NCBI GenBank assembly: GCA_021323495.1
Contig: JAJQJO010000098.1
Location: 1-10,789, forward strand
DNA length: 10,789 nucleotides
Reading direction: 5' to 3'
DNA from: Cellvibrio sp.
Lineage (GTDB): Bacteria > Pseudomonadota > Gammaproteobacteria > Pseudomonadales > Cellvibrionaceae
Both the position numbers and the translations under genes were made by a program. This document shows positions 1-6,193 of the stretch, piece after piece; within the stretch, counting starts at the first letter, position 1, and the number at the start of each line of letters is the position of its first letter. Below the pieces are notes generated by a model. It was not told the origin of the DNA. It saw only the letters and a program-made list of their open reading frames with translations, and searched no databases.

Positions 1-435
1 ATAGGCGTTGGGATCAGTGACAAAGGCAATGGTCGCATCCCTGGTGATATGCAGGTTCACATTGGATAAAAGGTGGATCGCACCACACTGATATTTACCC
101 TGAGTGACCAACACTGTGCCACCGCCCGCTTGGTGGCAGGTAGCAATTGCTGCGGCAAAGGCTTTTGAGTTGTCTTGTTTGGTATCGGCTTTGGCGCCAA
201 AGTCGCGCACATCAAAATTGCGGTCAGGGAATTGCGGGGCTTTAACCTGCTGGCGGATCTGTTCTGCATTTGTCCATGCATCAGGCATTTGCGTTAACGC
301 ACTGTCCGTTGTGGCTGGGGCACCGGAGGTAGTGCAACCCGATATTGCACCCAACGCACAGCAACTCACAACCCCGCCAAGGGATTGAGTAATAAAGGCG
401 CGGCGGCCTGGCTGTAATAGGCAAAAATCTGTCAC
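1..435 (-). CDS. GH28 polygalacturonase-family lipoprotein, N-terminal part (cut by window edge)
   Basis: Reading leftwards from a GTG at 433-435, an open frame of 145 codons continues off the window edge. Residues about 69-108 match the GH28 entry signature: FPDRNFDVRDFGAKAD, then a Lys/Ala-rich helix and AGGGTV, the first turns of the right-handed beta-helix. The family hydrolyses polygalacturonate or related pectin chains. The N-terminus has twin arginines (R11-R12 in GRRAFI), a short hydrophobic stretch and a lipobox ending ISGC with Cys34. This predicts Tat export and lipidation; Thr at +2 suggests the outer membrane. The GTG is the only plausible start: an in-frame stop lies shortly upstream, no ATG lies between them, and a GAGAG ribosome site sits about 9 nt before it. 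Endo or exo action cannot be judged because the catalytic Asp residues lie outside the window. Confidence 0.88.
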   Translation of the reverse strand, partial: MTDFCLLQPGRRAFITQSLGGVVSCCALGAISGCTTSGAPATTDSALTQMPDAWTNAEQIRQQVKAPQFPDRNFDVRDFGAKADTKQDNSKAFAAAIATCHQAGGGTVLVTQGKYQCGAIHLLSNVNLHITRDATIAFVTDPNAY

Positions 436-570
436 CGGTGCTAACTCTCGTGTTGTCTTTCTTTTTAATGGTTATTTGCTTTTTTGCATCAGCGCTTGGG
501 CGCTTTATTGGGCTCTGGTTGCCGTTTATCGCAAAACTGTTGGTTGGCATGCCAGATTCTGGTGTTCCAG

Positions 571-714
571 TTAATAGATGCTAATCAGGTAATAAGGAGT
601 TCCCTTGTTTGGGTTTACACCTGGAATGAACGCTGTAATCGATAGTGACAAAGCGGCATCACTCACAAAAAGATACTTATCCTCATATCGAGTGAAATTC
701 ATTCTGTATGTCAT
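571..714 (-). other. Unidentified small ORF or gene remnant (47 codons)
   Basis: The minus strand is open between stops at 763-765 and 571-573. From the first ATG (712-714) it gives 47 residues; without a start the open stretch is 64 codons. The peptide reads like real protein, with YLFVSDAALSLSITAF followed by IPGVNPNKGTPYYLISIY and balanced composition, unlike the low-complexity AT-rich DNA on its right. No Shine-Dalgarno sequence precedes either ATG (714 or 702), and the frame is closed upstream. It is therefore best seen as the C-terminal remnant of a lost gene, or a small protein of unknown function. I do not recognise the family. It lies on the strand that a leftward transcript toward the GH28 gene would use. 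Confidence 0.3.
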
Positions 715-792
715 GTTGGATAATTGCAAGCCGGTAGCATAAAAAATTTCATCTACACGCCATTATTAGTGATTTTAGTGCCATAAATGTAA

Positions 793-838
793 TGTATACG
801 TTTACATTTTTTCAATTATTATAATGTAAACGTATACA
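793..838. promoter_or_regulatory. Inverted pair of LacI-like operator sites around a TATAAT box
   Basis: TGTATACGTTTACATT (793-808) and AATGTAAACGTATACA (823-838) are exact reverse complements separated by 14 bp. Each contains an imperfect 14-bp palindrome with central CG (TGTAWACGTWTACA), the form typical of LacI-family operators. The 14-bp cores (793-806 and 825-838) have centres 32 bp apart, about three helical turns. A perfect TATAAT lies at 820-825 between them, so the right site would cover the transcription start of a rightward promoter and the left site its -35 region. The ATTATAAT sequence is itself symmetric, so a leftward promoter is also possible. The likely regulon is uxaA and/or the GH28 gene. 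No regulator gene is in the window, so the family assignment is inference from site shape. Confidence 0.6.
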
Positions 839-957
839 CATCAGGTTCGATAAAAAATATTTAAAATATATTTTTATTTTTAAAAAGTATGTTTGTACTA
901 ATAAATGTAATTTTTTGTGATGATTTTAATTTATAAGATGTATTGGGTTTGTGTAAC

Positions 958-1115
958 AGGCTAAAGTTAGCCTAATGTTCGATTGAAATCGGTTACATTC
1001 GCGATTTTGTTGATTTTGGTGCTATTGCCGGGGCGAAAAATCGGTTGTAGATTTGATCCCGGTATTGACCGAATACCATTGCCGATTTTGAGGCGCCGCA
1101 AGGCGCCTTTTTTTT
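958..1115 (+). ncRNA. Candidate structured leader or small RNA ending in a terminator
   Basis: A chain of potential stem-loops precedes a terminator without any protein gene. AGGCTAA/TTAGCCT (958-964 with 967-973) has a 2-nt centre. AAAATCGG (1037-1044) pairs with CCGATTTT (1082-1089), enclosing a second hairpin GGTATT/AATACC (1061-1066 with 1072-1077). AAAATCG can instead pair with an upstream CGATTTT (1002-1008), giving two exclusive folds. The segment lies downstream of the TATAAT at 820-825 and ends 163 bp before uxaA. It could be a small RNA, or an early-terminating uxaA leader. It matches no riboswitch class that I can recognise by eye, and existence as an RNA is inference. Confidence 0.3.
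1091..1115 (+). terminator. Strong intrinsic terminator upstream of uxaA
   Basis: A 7-bp GC-rich stem (AGGCGCC/GGCGCCT) closed by a GCAA tetraloop (1098-1101) runs straight into eight T residues (1108-1115). The T run follows the stem only in the rightward direction. It ends 163 bp before the uxaA start, with no annotated rightward gene before it, so it terminates either a small RNA, readthrough, or the uxaA leader itself. Confidence 0.85.
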
Positions 1116-1278
1116 CGTGGAGACTTTTAAGGAGAGAAACCGGGGCTAAATAAACTCGCGGGCGAGGAAATTTAGTGAGGGATCTGGCGAGGAAACTCCA
1201 GTAGCGGACTACACTCATAGAAGCTGTAATAGCGGCAAAAATTAATCCATCGGTTAACGAATCAAGAGAGAGATCAGC

Positions 1279-2799
1279 GTGAGTAGTATTATTGTTTTGC
1301 ATGACAGTGATAACGTCGGAATTTGTAAGGTATCACTCCCCGCTGGTGTTTTGTTTGCTGAAAAAGATGTCACCCTCTTGCGCGACATCCCCGCCATGCA
1401 CAAGGTTGCCCTGCGCAATATCGCCAAAGGCGAAGCCATCCTTAAATACGGCCAAACTATTGGTTTCGCCAGCCAGGATATTCCGGCGGGCGAGCACGTC
1501 CACGTGCACAACTGTGTCATGGGCAATCTGGAAAAAGACTACGGCTTCTGTGAAGAGGCCAAACCGACCGAATTTGTCCCCATTGATAAGCGCGCCACCT
1601 TCCAGGGATATAAGCGTGTTAATGGCAAAGTTGGTACCCGTAACTATGTCGGCATCCTTACTACGGTCAATTGTTCGGCGACTGTAGCTAAAGCTATTGC
1701 CCAGCACTTCACTTATTCGGGTGAATTGGAACACTACCCGCATATCGATGGCGTGGTCGCCATGACCCACGACAGCGGTTGCGGTATGCGCTCGGATGGT
1801 GATGGTTATGAAACCCTGCGTCGCACCTTTAATGGCTACGCGCGCCATCCGAACTTTGGTGGTGTGATGATGGTTGGCCTCGGTTGCGAAACCATGCAAA
1901 TCCAGCGCGTGATGGAAGAGTGCGGTTTATCGGATTCCAAAACCTTTACCGCTTACACCATTCAAGATGTGGGCGGCACTCGCCTCGCGATTGAAAAAGG
2001 TATCGAAACTCTGCGTGCAATGTTGCCGCTGGTAAATCAATGTGAGCGCGAAACTGTACCGGCAAGTGAATTGATTATTGGCCTGCAGTGCGGCGGTTCC
2101 GATGCGCTCTCCGGCATCACTGCTAACCCGGCGTTGGGTATTGCGGGCGATATTCTGGTGCGTCACGGTGGGACCGTTATTTTGTCCGAGACGCCAGAAA
2201 TTTTTGGTGCGGAACATTTGTTGACGCGTCGCGCTGAATCGCCCGAAATTGCACAAAAATTATTGGACCGCATTACCTGGTGGGAAGATTACACCGCGCG
2301 CAATGATTTTGAGTTAAACAATAATCCATCACCCGGTAACAAAGCGGGTGGCCTTACTACAATTATTGAAAAATCCCTCGGCGCACAAGCCAAAAGTGGT
2401 TCGACCAATTTGCGCGATGTTTTTCTCTACGGCGAAGACATCACCACCAAAGGTTTTGTATTTATGGATAGCCCGGGTTATGACCCGGTATCTGCCACTG
2501 GCCAGGTTGCATCGGGTGCACAAATTTTATGTTTCACTACGGGTCGCGGATCTGCCTTTGGTTGCAAGCCGGCGCCGAGTATTAAATTGGCGACCAACAG
2601 TAAAATTTACACCCATATGCAAGAGGATATGGATTTGAATTGCGGCAAGGTGTCCGACGGTGAGATCAGCCTTGAAGAGTCGGGTCAGGAAATTTTTGAA
2701 GAAATTCTGGCGGTGGCGTCTGGTAAGCCAACCAAAAGCGAACTGCTTGGCTACGGCGATAATGAATTTATTCCGTGGAAAATTGGTGCGGTAGTTTGA
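1279..2799 (+). CDS. uxaA: Altronate dehydratase
   Basis: UxaA converts D-altronate to 2-keto-3-deoxygluconate in the cytoplasm, in the galacturonate isomerase pathway. The 506-residue product is close to the usual length (about 495). Residues about 9-80 form the N-terminal SAF domain, ending HVHVHNCVMG. The main dehydratase domain follows, with GTRNYVGI near 119-126, NCS at 131-133, THDSGCGM, GLGCETMQ, LQCGGSDALSG from 269, and the late block CFTTGRGSAFGCKPAPS; the conserved Cys/His residues suit a metal-dependent dehydratase. The start is GTG, supported by AGAGAGAG at 1265-1272 about 6 nt upstream and by the in-register SAF domain. It stands alone: a terminator precedes it and a repeat element follows. 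Control probably comes from the operator pair at 793-838. Confidence 0.95.
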   Translation: MSSIIVLHDSDNVGICKVSLPAGVLFAEKDVTLLRDIPAMHKVALRNIAKGEAILKYGQTIGFASQDIPAGEHVHVHNCVMGNLEKDYGFCEEAKPTEFVPIDKRATFQGYKRVNGKVGTRNYVGILTTVNCSATVAKAIAQHFTYSGELEHYPHIDGVVAMTHDSGCGMRSDGDGYETLRRTFNGYARHPNFGGVMMVGLGCETMQIQRVMEECGLSDSKTFTAYTIQDVGGTRLAIEKGIETLRAMLPLVNQCERETVPASELIIGLQCGGSDALSGITANPALGIAGDILVRHGGTVILSETPEIFGAEHLLTRRAESPEIAQKLLDRITWWEDYTARNDFELNNNPSPGNKAGGLTTIIEKSLGAQAKSGSTNLRDVFLYGEDITTKGFVFMDSPGYDPVSATGQVASGAQILCFTTGRGSAFGCKPAPSIKLATNSKIYTHMQEDMDLNCGKVSDGEISLEESGQEIFEEILAVASGKPTKSELLGYGDNEFIPWKIGAVV

Positions 2800-3128
2800 C
2801 TCCGATCTCTCCGCGCCATGGATTCCGTTATCTATTGCGAGACCGTCTGAGGCATGGATGCCGAAGTCGAGCCTACAGGGAAGTATTTACGGCGTGTCTC
2901 GAAATAGATAACGGAGTCCATAAGCCAAGCAGAATCACACGAATATAAAAAAGTACACCGAGGTCAATCAAAGAATTGGCCCGTCAAAAAGCCTGGTGTG
3001 AATCGGGTTTCTACAAAAAAGCAAGTCACTAGAAAGCAAATTACGGCAGTTTCATTCACATTGATGCAACCATTGATGGGCTATTGCATTGCCAAAAATT
3101 TGCCACTACTACAGAGGGCGACAAAAAA
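2800..3128. other. Intergenic region between uxaA and pntAA
   Basis: Besides the inverted-repeat element at 2818-2921, this holds about 200 bp without a recognisable gene. There is no convincing intrinsic terminator with a T run after uxaA. I also see no clear -35/-10 pair for the pnt operon, although one should lie between about 2930 and 3110. ATTGATG occurs twice (3060-3066 and 3072-3078), which could be chance. The pntAA ribosome site (AGAGGG, 3113-3118) closes the region. Confidence 0.5.
2818..2921. repeat. MITE/REP-like element with 26-bp inverted-repeat ends
   Basis: The ends ATGGATTCCGTTATCTATT... (2818-2843) and the reverse complement at 2896-2921 match at 24 of 26 positions, enclosing a 52-bp centre. 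The centre contains a smaller hairpin GGCAT/ATGCC (2851-2862) and the stretch GTCGAGCCTACAGGGA, which resembles short intergenic repeats I recall from gammaproteobacterial genomes. There is no ORF and no clear target-site duplication at the ends. A transcript leaving uxaA would fold into one very long stem here, so the element may also end transcription or protect the 3' end. The mobile origin is inferred from shape. Confidence 0.65.
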
Positions 3129-4286
3129 ATGAAAATAGTTATTACAAAAGAACGGCGCGCGCATGAGCGCCGGGTAGCAGCGACACCCGATACCGTAAAA
3201 AAATTAATTGCATTGGGTTTTGACGTCGCCATCGAAAAAGATGCTGGTATTGCCAGCCGAATTGCCAACGAATCTTATCAAGACGCGGGCGCCAGTATCA
3301 GCGCTGATCTCGCTGATTTATTAGGCTCCGCTGATATCCTGTTAAAAGTTCAGCGCCCCCTTTTGGCGGGGGAAGGTGATGTTAATGAGCTTGCGCTGAT
3401 AAAACGCGGCGCAATAATGATCGCGATGCTCGCTCCCTACGCCGATCCTGCTGCTATTAATCAATATGCCGAGGCAGGAATTACTGCGCTCACACTTGAA
3501 TTTGTGCCGCGTATTACGCGCGCGCAGTCCATGGATGTGTTGAGTTCACAATCAAATTTAGCTGGTTATCGCGCTGTATTGGAAGCGATAAATGTTTACG
3601 ATCGTGCGATGCCGATGATGATGACGGCAGCGGGAACTATTGCGCCCGCGCGGGTGATGGTGCTCGGTGCCGGTGTCGCCGGTTTGCAAGCAATTGCTAC
3701 AGCAAAACGCCTGGGTGCAATTGTATCTGCGACTGATGTGCGCGCTGCATCTAAAGAACAAGTCGAAAGCCTTGGTGGAAAATTTGTGATGGTAGAAAGC
3801 GAAGAGGTTAAGAACGCTGAAACCGCCGGTGGTTACGCCAAAGAAATGAGCGATGACTACAAGCGCCGCCAGGCAGAGTTGGTTGCTGAAACATTAAAGA
3901 AGCAAGATATCGCCATCTGTACCGCATTAATTCCGGGGCGCAAAGCGCCGACGTTGATTAATGACGATATGGTGCACAGCATGCGCCCTGGTTCAGTGAT
4001 TGTAGATCTTGCTGCCGAGCAGGGCGGCAATTGCACCCTCACCAAACCCGGTGAAGTGGTTGAGATAAACGGCGTAACGATTATTGGCTTGTTTAATATT
4101 CCCAGCCGATTGTCAGCTGACGCAAGTGCGCTCTACGCTAGAAATGTGTTGAATTTTTTAACTCCGATGATCAATGCCGATAAACAATTCAGTGTGAATT
4201 GGCAGGATGAAATTATTTCCGCCACGGTGCTCACGCGCGATGGTGTTGTCGTTCATCCTAATTTCAAACCGGCCAGCGCCGCTTAA
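3129..4286 (+). CDS. pntAA: Proton-translocating NAD(P) transhydrogenase, alpha-1 subunit (NAD(H) domain)
   Basis: This is the soluble NAD(H)-binding subunit (domain I) of the membrane transhydrogenase, which passes hydride between NAD(H) and NADP(H) coupled to proton flow. The 385-residue length fits the stand-alone alpha-1 form rather than the fused PntA of E. coli (about 510). Visible motifs are KERRAHERRVAATP at 7-20, SSQSNLAGY at 139-147 in the region of the catalytic RQD loop, and a Rossmann motif LGAGVAGLQA from 179 with Asp203 ending the second strand (ATDVR), as expected for NAD. ATG at 3129 was chosen because family alignment begins at MKIVITKE and AGAGGG lies about 10 nt upstream. 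It is the first gene of a three-gene operon with short gaps. Confidence 0.95.
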   Translation: MKIVITKERRAHERRVAATPDTVKKLIALGFDVAIEKDAGIASRIANESYQDAGASISADLADLLGSADILLKVQRPLLAGEGDVNELALIKRGAIMIAMLAPYADPAAINQYAEAGITALTLEFVPRITRAQSMDVLSSQSNLAGYRAVLEAINVYDRAMPMMMTAAGTIAPARVMVLGAGVAGLQAIATAKRLGAIVSATDVRAASKEQVESLGGKFVMVESEEVKNAETAGGYAKEMSDDYKRRQAELVAETLKKQDIAICTALIPGRKAPTLINDDMVHSMRPGSVIVDLAAEQGGNCTLTKPGEVVEINGVTIIGLFNIPSRLSADASALYARNVLNFLTPMINADKQFSVNWQDEIISATVLTRDGVVVHPNFKPASAA

Positions 4287-4299
4287 TCGGGAGTTAATC

Positions 4300-4599
4300 A
4301 TGGAAGCCAATTTTGTTTCGCAATTATCAATTTTTGTATTGGCCATTTTTGTTGGCTATTACGTCGTCTGGAGTGTTACCCCCGCATTGCATACGCCGCT
4401 AATGGCGGTGACCAATGCTATTTCGAGCGTAATTATCGTCGGTGCAATTATTGCTGTTGGCCCTGACGGGATGAGTCTGTCCAAAGTGCTCGGCTTCTGC
4501 GCCATGGTGTTGGCATCGATCAATATTTTTGGTGGTTTCACCGTCACTCATCGCATGCTCGCTATGTATAAAAAGAAGAATAAAGTGGGGGAGAAATAA
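4300..4599 (+). CDS. pntAB: NAD(P) transhydrogenase, alpha-2 subunit (membrane)
   Basis: This small membrane subunit corresponds to the C-terminal membrane part of a fused PntA and forms domain II with PntB, through which protons pass. The product has 99 residues with hydrophobic helices at about 8-28, 41-54 and 62-77, the signature VTPALHTPLMAVTNAIS (31-47) and a Lys-rich cytoplasmic tail. ATG at 4300 follows a GGGAG ribosome site and lies 13 nt after the pntAA stop. An earlier in-frame ATG at 4207 lies inside pntAA and would add unrelated residues, so it is rejected. Separate pntAA and pntAB genes are known in Rhodospirillum rubrum and many proteobacteria. Confidence 0.95.
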   Translation: MEANFVSQLSIFVLAIFVGYYVVWSVTPALHTPLMAVTNAISSVIIVGAIIAVGPDGMSLSKVLGFCAMVLASINIFGGFTVTHRMLAMYKKKNKVGEK

Positions 4600-4601
4600 T
4601 T

Positions 4602-6008
4602 ATGTCGTCATTTAATGAAAGCCTGACTTCGCTCGCTTATTTGATTGCTGCGATCTTATTTATTATGGCACTGCGCGGATTGTCTTCGCCCGAGTCTTCG
4701 CGCAAGGGCAATATGTTTGGCATGCTCGGTATGTTGATTGCGGTAGTTACTACTGTACTGAGTCCCGCAGTAACTTCATATGGCTGGATTTTATCGGCAT
4801 TGGCCATCGGTGCGGTAATCGGAATTTTTATCGCGCGCAATATTGCAATGACCGCAATGCCGCAATTGGTTGCCGCATTCCACAGCCTTGTTGGGATGGC
4901 GGCGGTACTGGTTGCAGGTGCGGCGTTTAGCAATCCTGCTGCATTTGGAATCTTGAACGCAGCGGGCGAAATTTATATTGCCAGCCGGATTGAAATGGGT
5001 TTGGGAGTGGTGATTGGAGCAATTACTTTTTCCGGATCAGTAATTGCTTTTACCAAGTTGCAAGGTTTGGTATCGGGCAAACCGATTGTGTTTGGTGGGC
5101 AGCATTTTATTAATGCCATTCTTGGTGCGGCCATTCTGGCGTTGATTGGTTATTTCTGTATCGACCAATCACCCTGGGTATTCTGGGGAATGACGGCGCT
5201 GGCATTTGTGATTGGTGTGCTGCTGATTATTCCGATTGGCGGCGCTGATATGCCGGTGGTGGTATCGATGCTCAATTCCTATTCGGGATGGGCCGCTGCG
5301 GGTATCGGATTTACTTTGCATAATGATGCACTGATCGTAACTGGTGCACTAGTCGGCTCGTCAGGGGCAATTCTCTCCTATATCATGTGCAAAGGCATGA
5401 ATCGCTCATTCTTTAACGTGATCCTCGGTGGCTTTGGTGCAGATACTTCTGCCGCTGCTGCAGGAGCGAACGAAGAAGAGCGTCCGGTAAAACGCGGCAG
5501 TGCGGAAGATGCTGCGTTTATTATGAAAAATGCGGGCTCGGTAATTATTGTCCCTGGCTACGGTATGGCTGTGGCGCAGGCGCAACATGCGTTGCGTGAA
5601 ATGTGCGAAGAATTGAAAAAAGCCGGAGTTAAAATCAGCTACGCAATTCATCCCGTTGCCGGCCGTATGCCGGGGCATATGAATGTATTGCTCGCCGAAG
5701 CCAATGTACCCTACGACGAAGTGTTTGAGCTGGACGATATCAACAATGAATTCCAGACGGCCGATGTTGCATTTGTCATCGGTGCTAACGATGTAACCAA
5801 TCCTGCCGCAAAAACCAATCCGCAAAGCCCGATTTTTGGTATGCCGATTTTGGAAGTGGAAAAGGCGCGCACAGTATTATTTGTAAAGCGCTCTATGGCC
5901 TCAGGCTATTCGGGTGTGGAAAACGAACTTTTTTACAAAGATAACACCATGATGTTGTTTGGCGACGCCAAGAAAATGGTGGAAACCATTGTGAAAAATA
6001 TAACCTGA
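4602..6008 (+). CDS. pntB: NAD(P) transhydrogenase, beta subunit (membrane and NADP(H) domains)
   Basis: PntB carries most of the proton channel and the NADP(H)-binding domain III. The 468-residue length agrees with E. coli PntB (462). Residues about 9-265 are a series of membrane helices. His94 (AAFHSLVGM) corresponds to the proton-channel His91 of E. coli, and Asp216 and Asn225 (GGADMPVVVSMLNSYSG) to Asp213 and Asn222. A linker near 280-300 leads to the NADP domain, with PGYGMAVAQAQ (318-328), HPVAGRMPGHMN (350-361), the GANDVTNPAA loop and KRSMASGYSG. ATG at 4602 starts 2 nt after the pntAB stop, with a GGGGGAG ribosome site, so the subunits are translated together. An intrinsic terminator closes the operon. 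Confidence 0.96.
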   Translation: MSSFNESLTSLAYLIAAILFIMALRGLSSPESSRKGNMFGMLGMLIAVVTTVLSPAVTSYGWILSALAIGAVIGIFIARNIAMTAMPQLVAAFHSLVGMAAVLVAGAAFSNPAAFGILNAAGEIYIASRIEMGLGVVIGAITFSGSVIAFTKLQGLVSGKPIVFGGQHFINAILGAAILALIGYFCIDQSPWVFWGMTALAFVIGVLLIIPIGGADMPVVVSMLNSYSGWAAAGIGFTLHNDALIVTGALVGSSGAILSYIMCKGMNRSFFNVILGGFGADTSAAAAGANEEERPVKRGSAEDAAFIMKNAGSVIIVPGYGMAVAQAQHALREMCEELKKAGVKISYAIHPVAGRMPGHMNVLLAEANVPYDEVFELDDINNEFQTADVAFVIGANDVTNPAAKTNPQSPIFGMPILEVEKARTVLFVKRSMASGYSGVENELFYKDNTMMLFGDAKKMVETIVKNIT

Positions 6009-6043
6009 CGTGTGTTTGTAAACGAAGCTGTGGAGCTCCTGCT

Positions 6044-6083
6044 GGGTGCCCCTTCTTGAATTCAAGATCGGGCACTCCTTTTT
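6044..6083 (+). terminator. Intrinsic terminator of the pnt operon
   Basis: A long stem-loop lies 35 bp after the pntB stop. The inner arms TTCTTGAA/TTCAAGAT surround a palindromic TCTTGAATTCAAGA, and after a small internal mismatch the arms GGGTGCCC and GGGCACTCC pair (with one G-T). The structure ends at 6078 and is followed by five T residues (6079-6083). This is a typical rightward terminator. Confidence 0.8.
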
Positions 6084-6104
6084 AGTAGGTATTAATAGCA
6101 ATCA

Positions 6105-6173
6105 AGGAAACTCCGGCTTCCCGTCATAGCGCTCATTCGGGCGCATGGCGGAAAATATTTTTTAGAGTTTCCC
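6105..6173 (+). other. Nested stem-loop in front of the VOC gene
   Basis: GGAAACTC (6106-6113) pairs exactly with GAGTTTCC (6165-6172). Inside it, CCGTCAT-A-GCGC (6121-6132) pairs with GCGCATGGCGG (6141-6151) with one bulged A and one G-T pair. An AAAATATTTTTT stretch follows the inner stem, so it could be a second terminator. It lies 22 nt before the VOC start, so it could alternatively be a structured leader. The choice between these is open. Confidence 0.45.
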
Positions 6174-6193
6174 TCAATTAAATAGATGCATTT

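Larger units (their letters stand above)
436..1278. other. 843-bp intergenic region between GH28 gene and uxaA
   Basis: This divergent region holds, in order, the GH28 ribosome site, the unidentified ORF at 571-714, an AT-rich block (about 740-950) with an inverted operator pair and a TATAAT box, several stem-loops from 958 to 1090, a strong rightward intrinsic terminator (1091-1115), and a 160-bp stretch up to uxaA. That last stretch contains a 10-bp direct repeat (GGCGAGGAAA at 1161-1170 and 1186-1195) of unknown meaning. Both flanking genes belong to pectin use, so joint control from here is plausible. No full-length protein gene is seen. Confidence 0.6.

Noticed and set aside
491..504. 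Small hairpin AGCGC/GCGCT as a terminator
   Set aside because: The stem is only 5 bp and no T run follows on either strand.
281..550. Leftward open frame of 89 codons over the GH28 start
   Set aside because: It is a different frame of the same strand as the GH28 gene, rich in Cys, Arg and Pro and without family similarity, while the GH28 frame has clear motifs.
1161..1195. Direct repeat GGCGAGGAAA, two copies 25 bp apart, as a regulatory array
   Set aside because: There are only two copies, purine-rich and without symmetry, so chance cannot be excluded. It is mentioned in the intergenic entry only.
967..1302. Leftward open frame of 111 codons covering the terminator and uxaA start
   Set aside because: It reads through the strong terminator hairpin and its T run, overlaps the uxaA start, and shows no recognisable domain. 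It is probably chance, though it deserves a homology search.
1333..1899. Leftward open frame of 188 codons opposite uxaA
   Set aside because: It is fully antisense to a well-supported gene in a codon-biased region, has His/Ala-rich low-information content and no ribosome site.
5406..5825. Leftward open frame of 139 codons opposite pntB
   Set aside because: It is antisense to the conserved NADP domain of pntB, and its composition follows the complement of pntB codons.
6016..6026. TGTAAACG resembling one half of the operators at 793-838
   Set aside because: It is a single half-site without its partner, located between a stop codon and a terminator.
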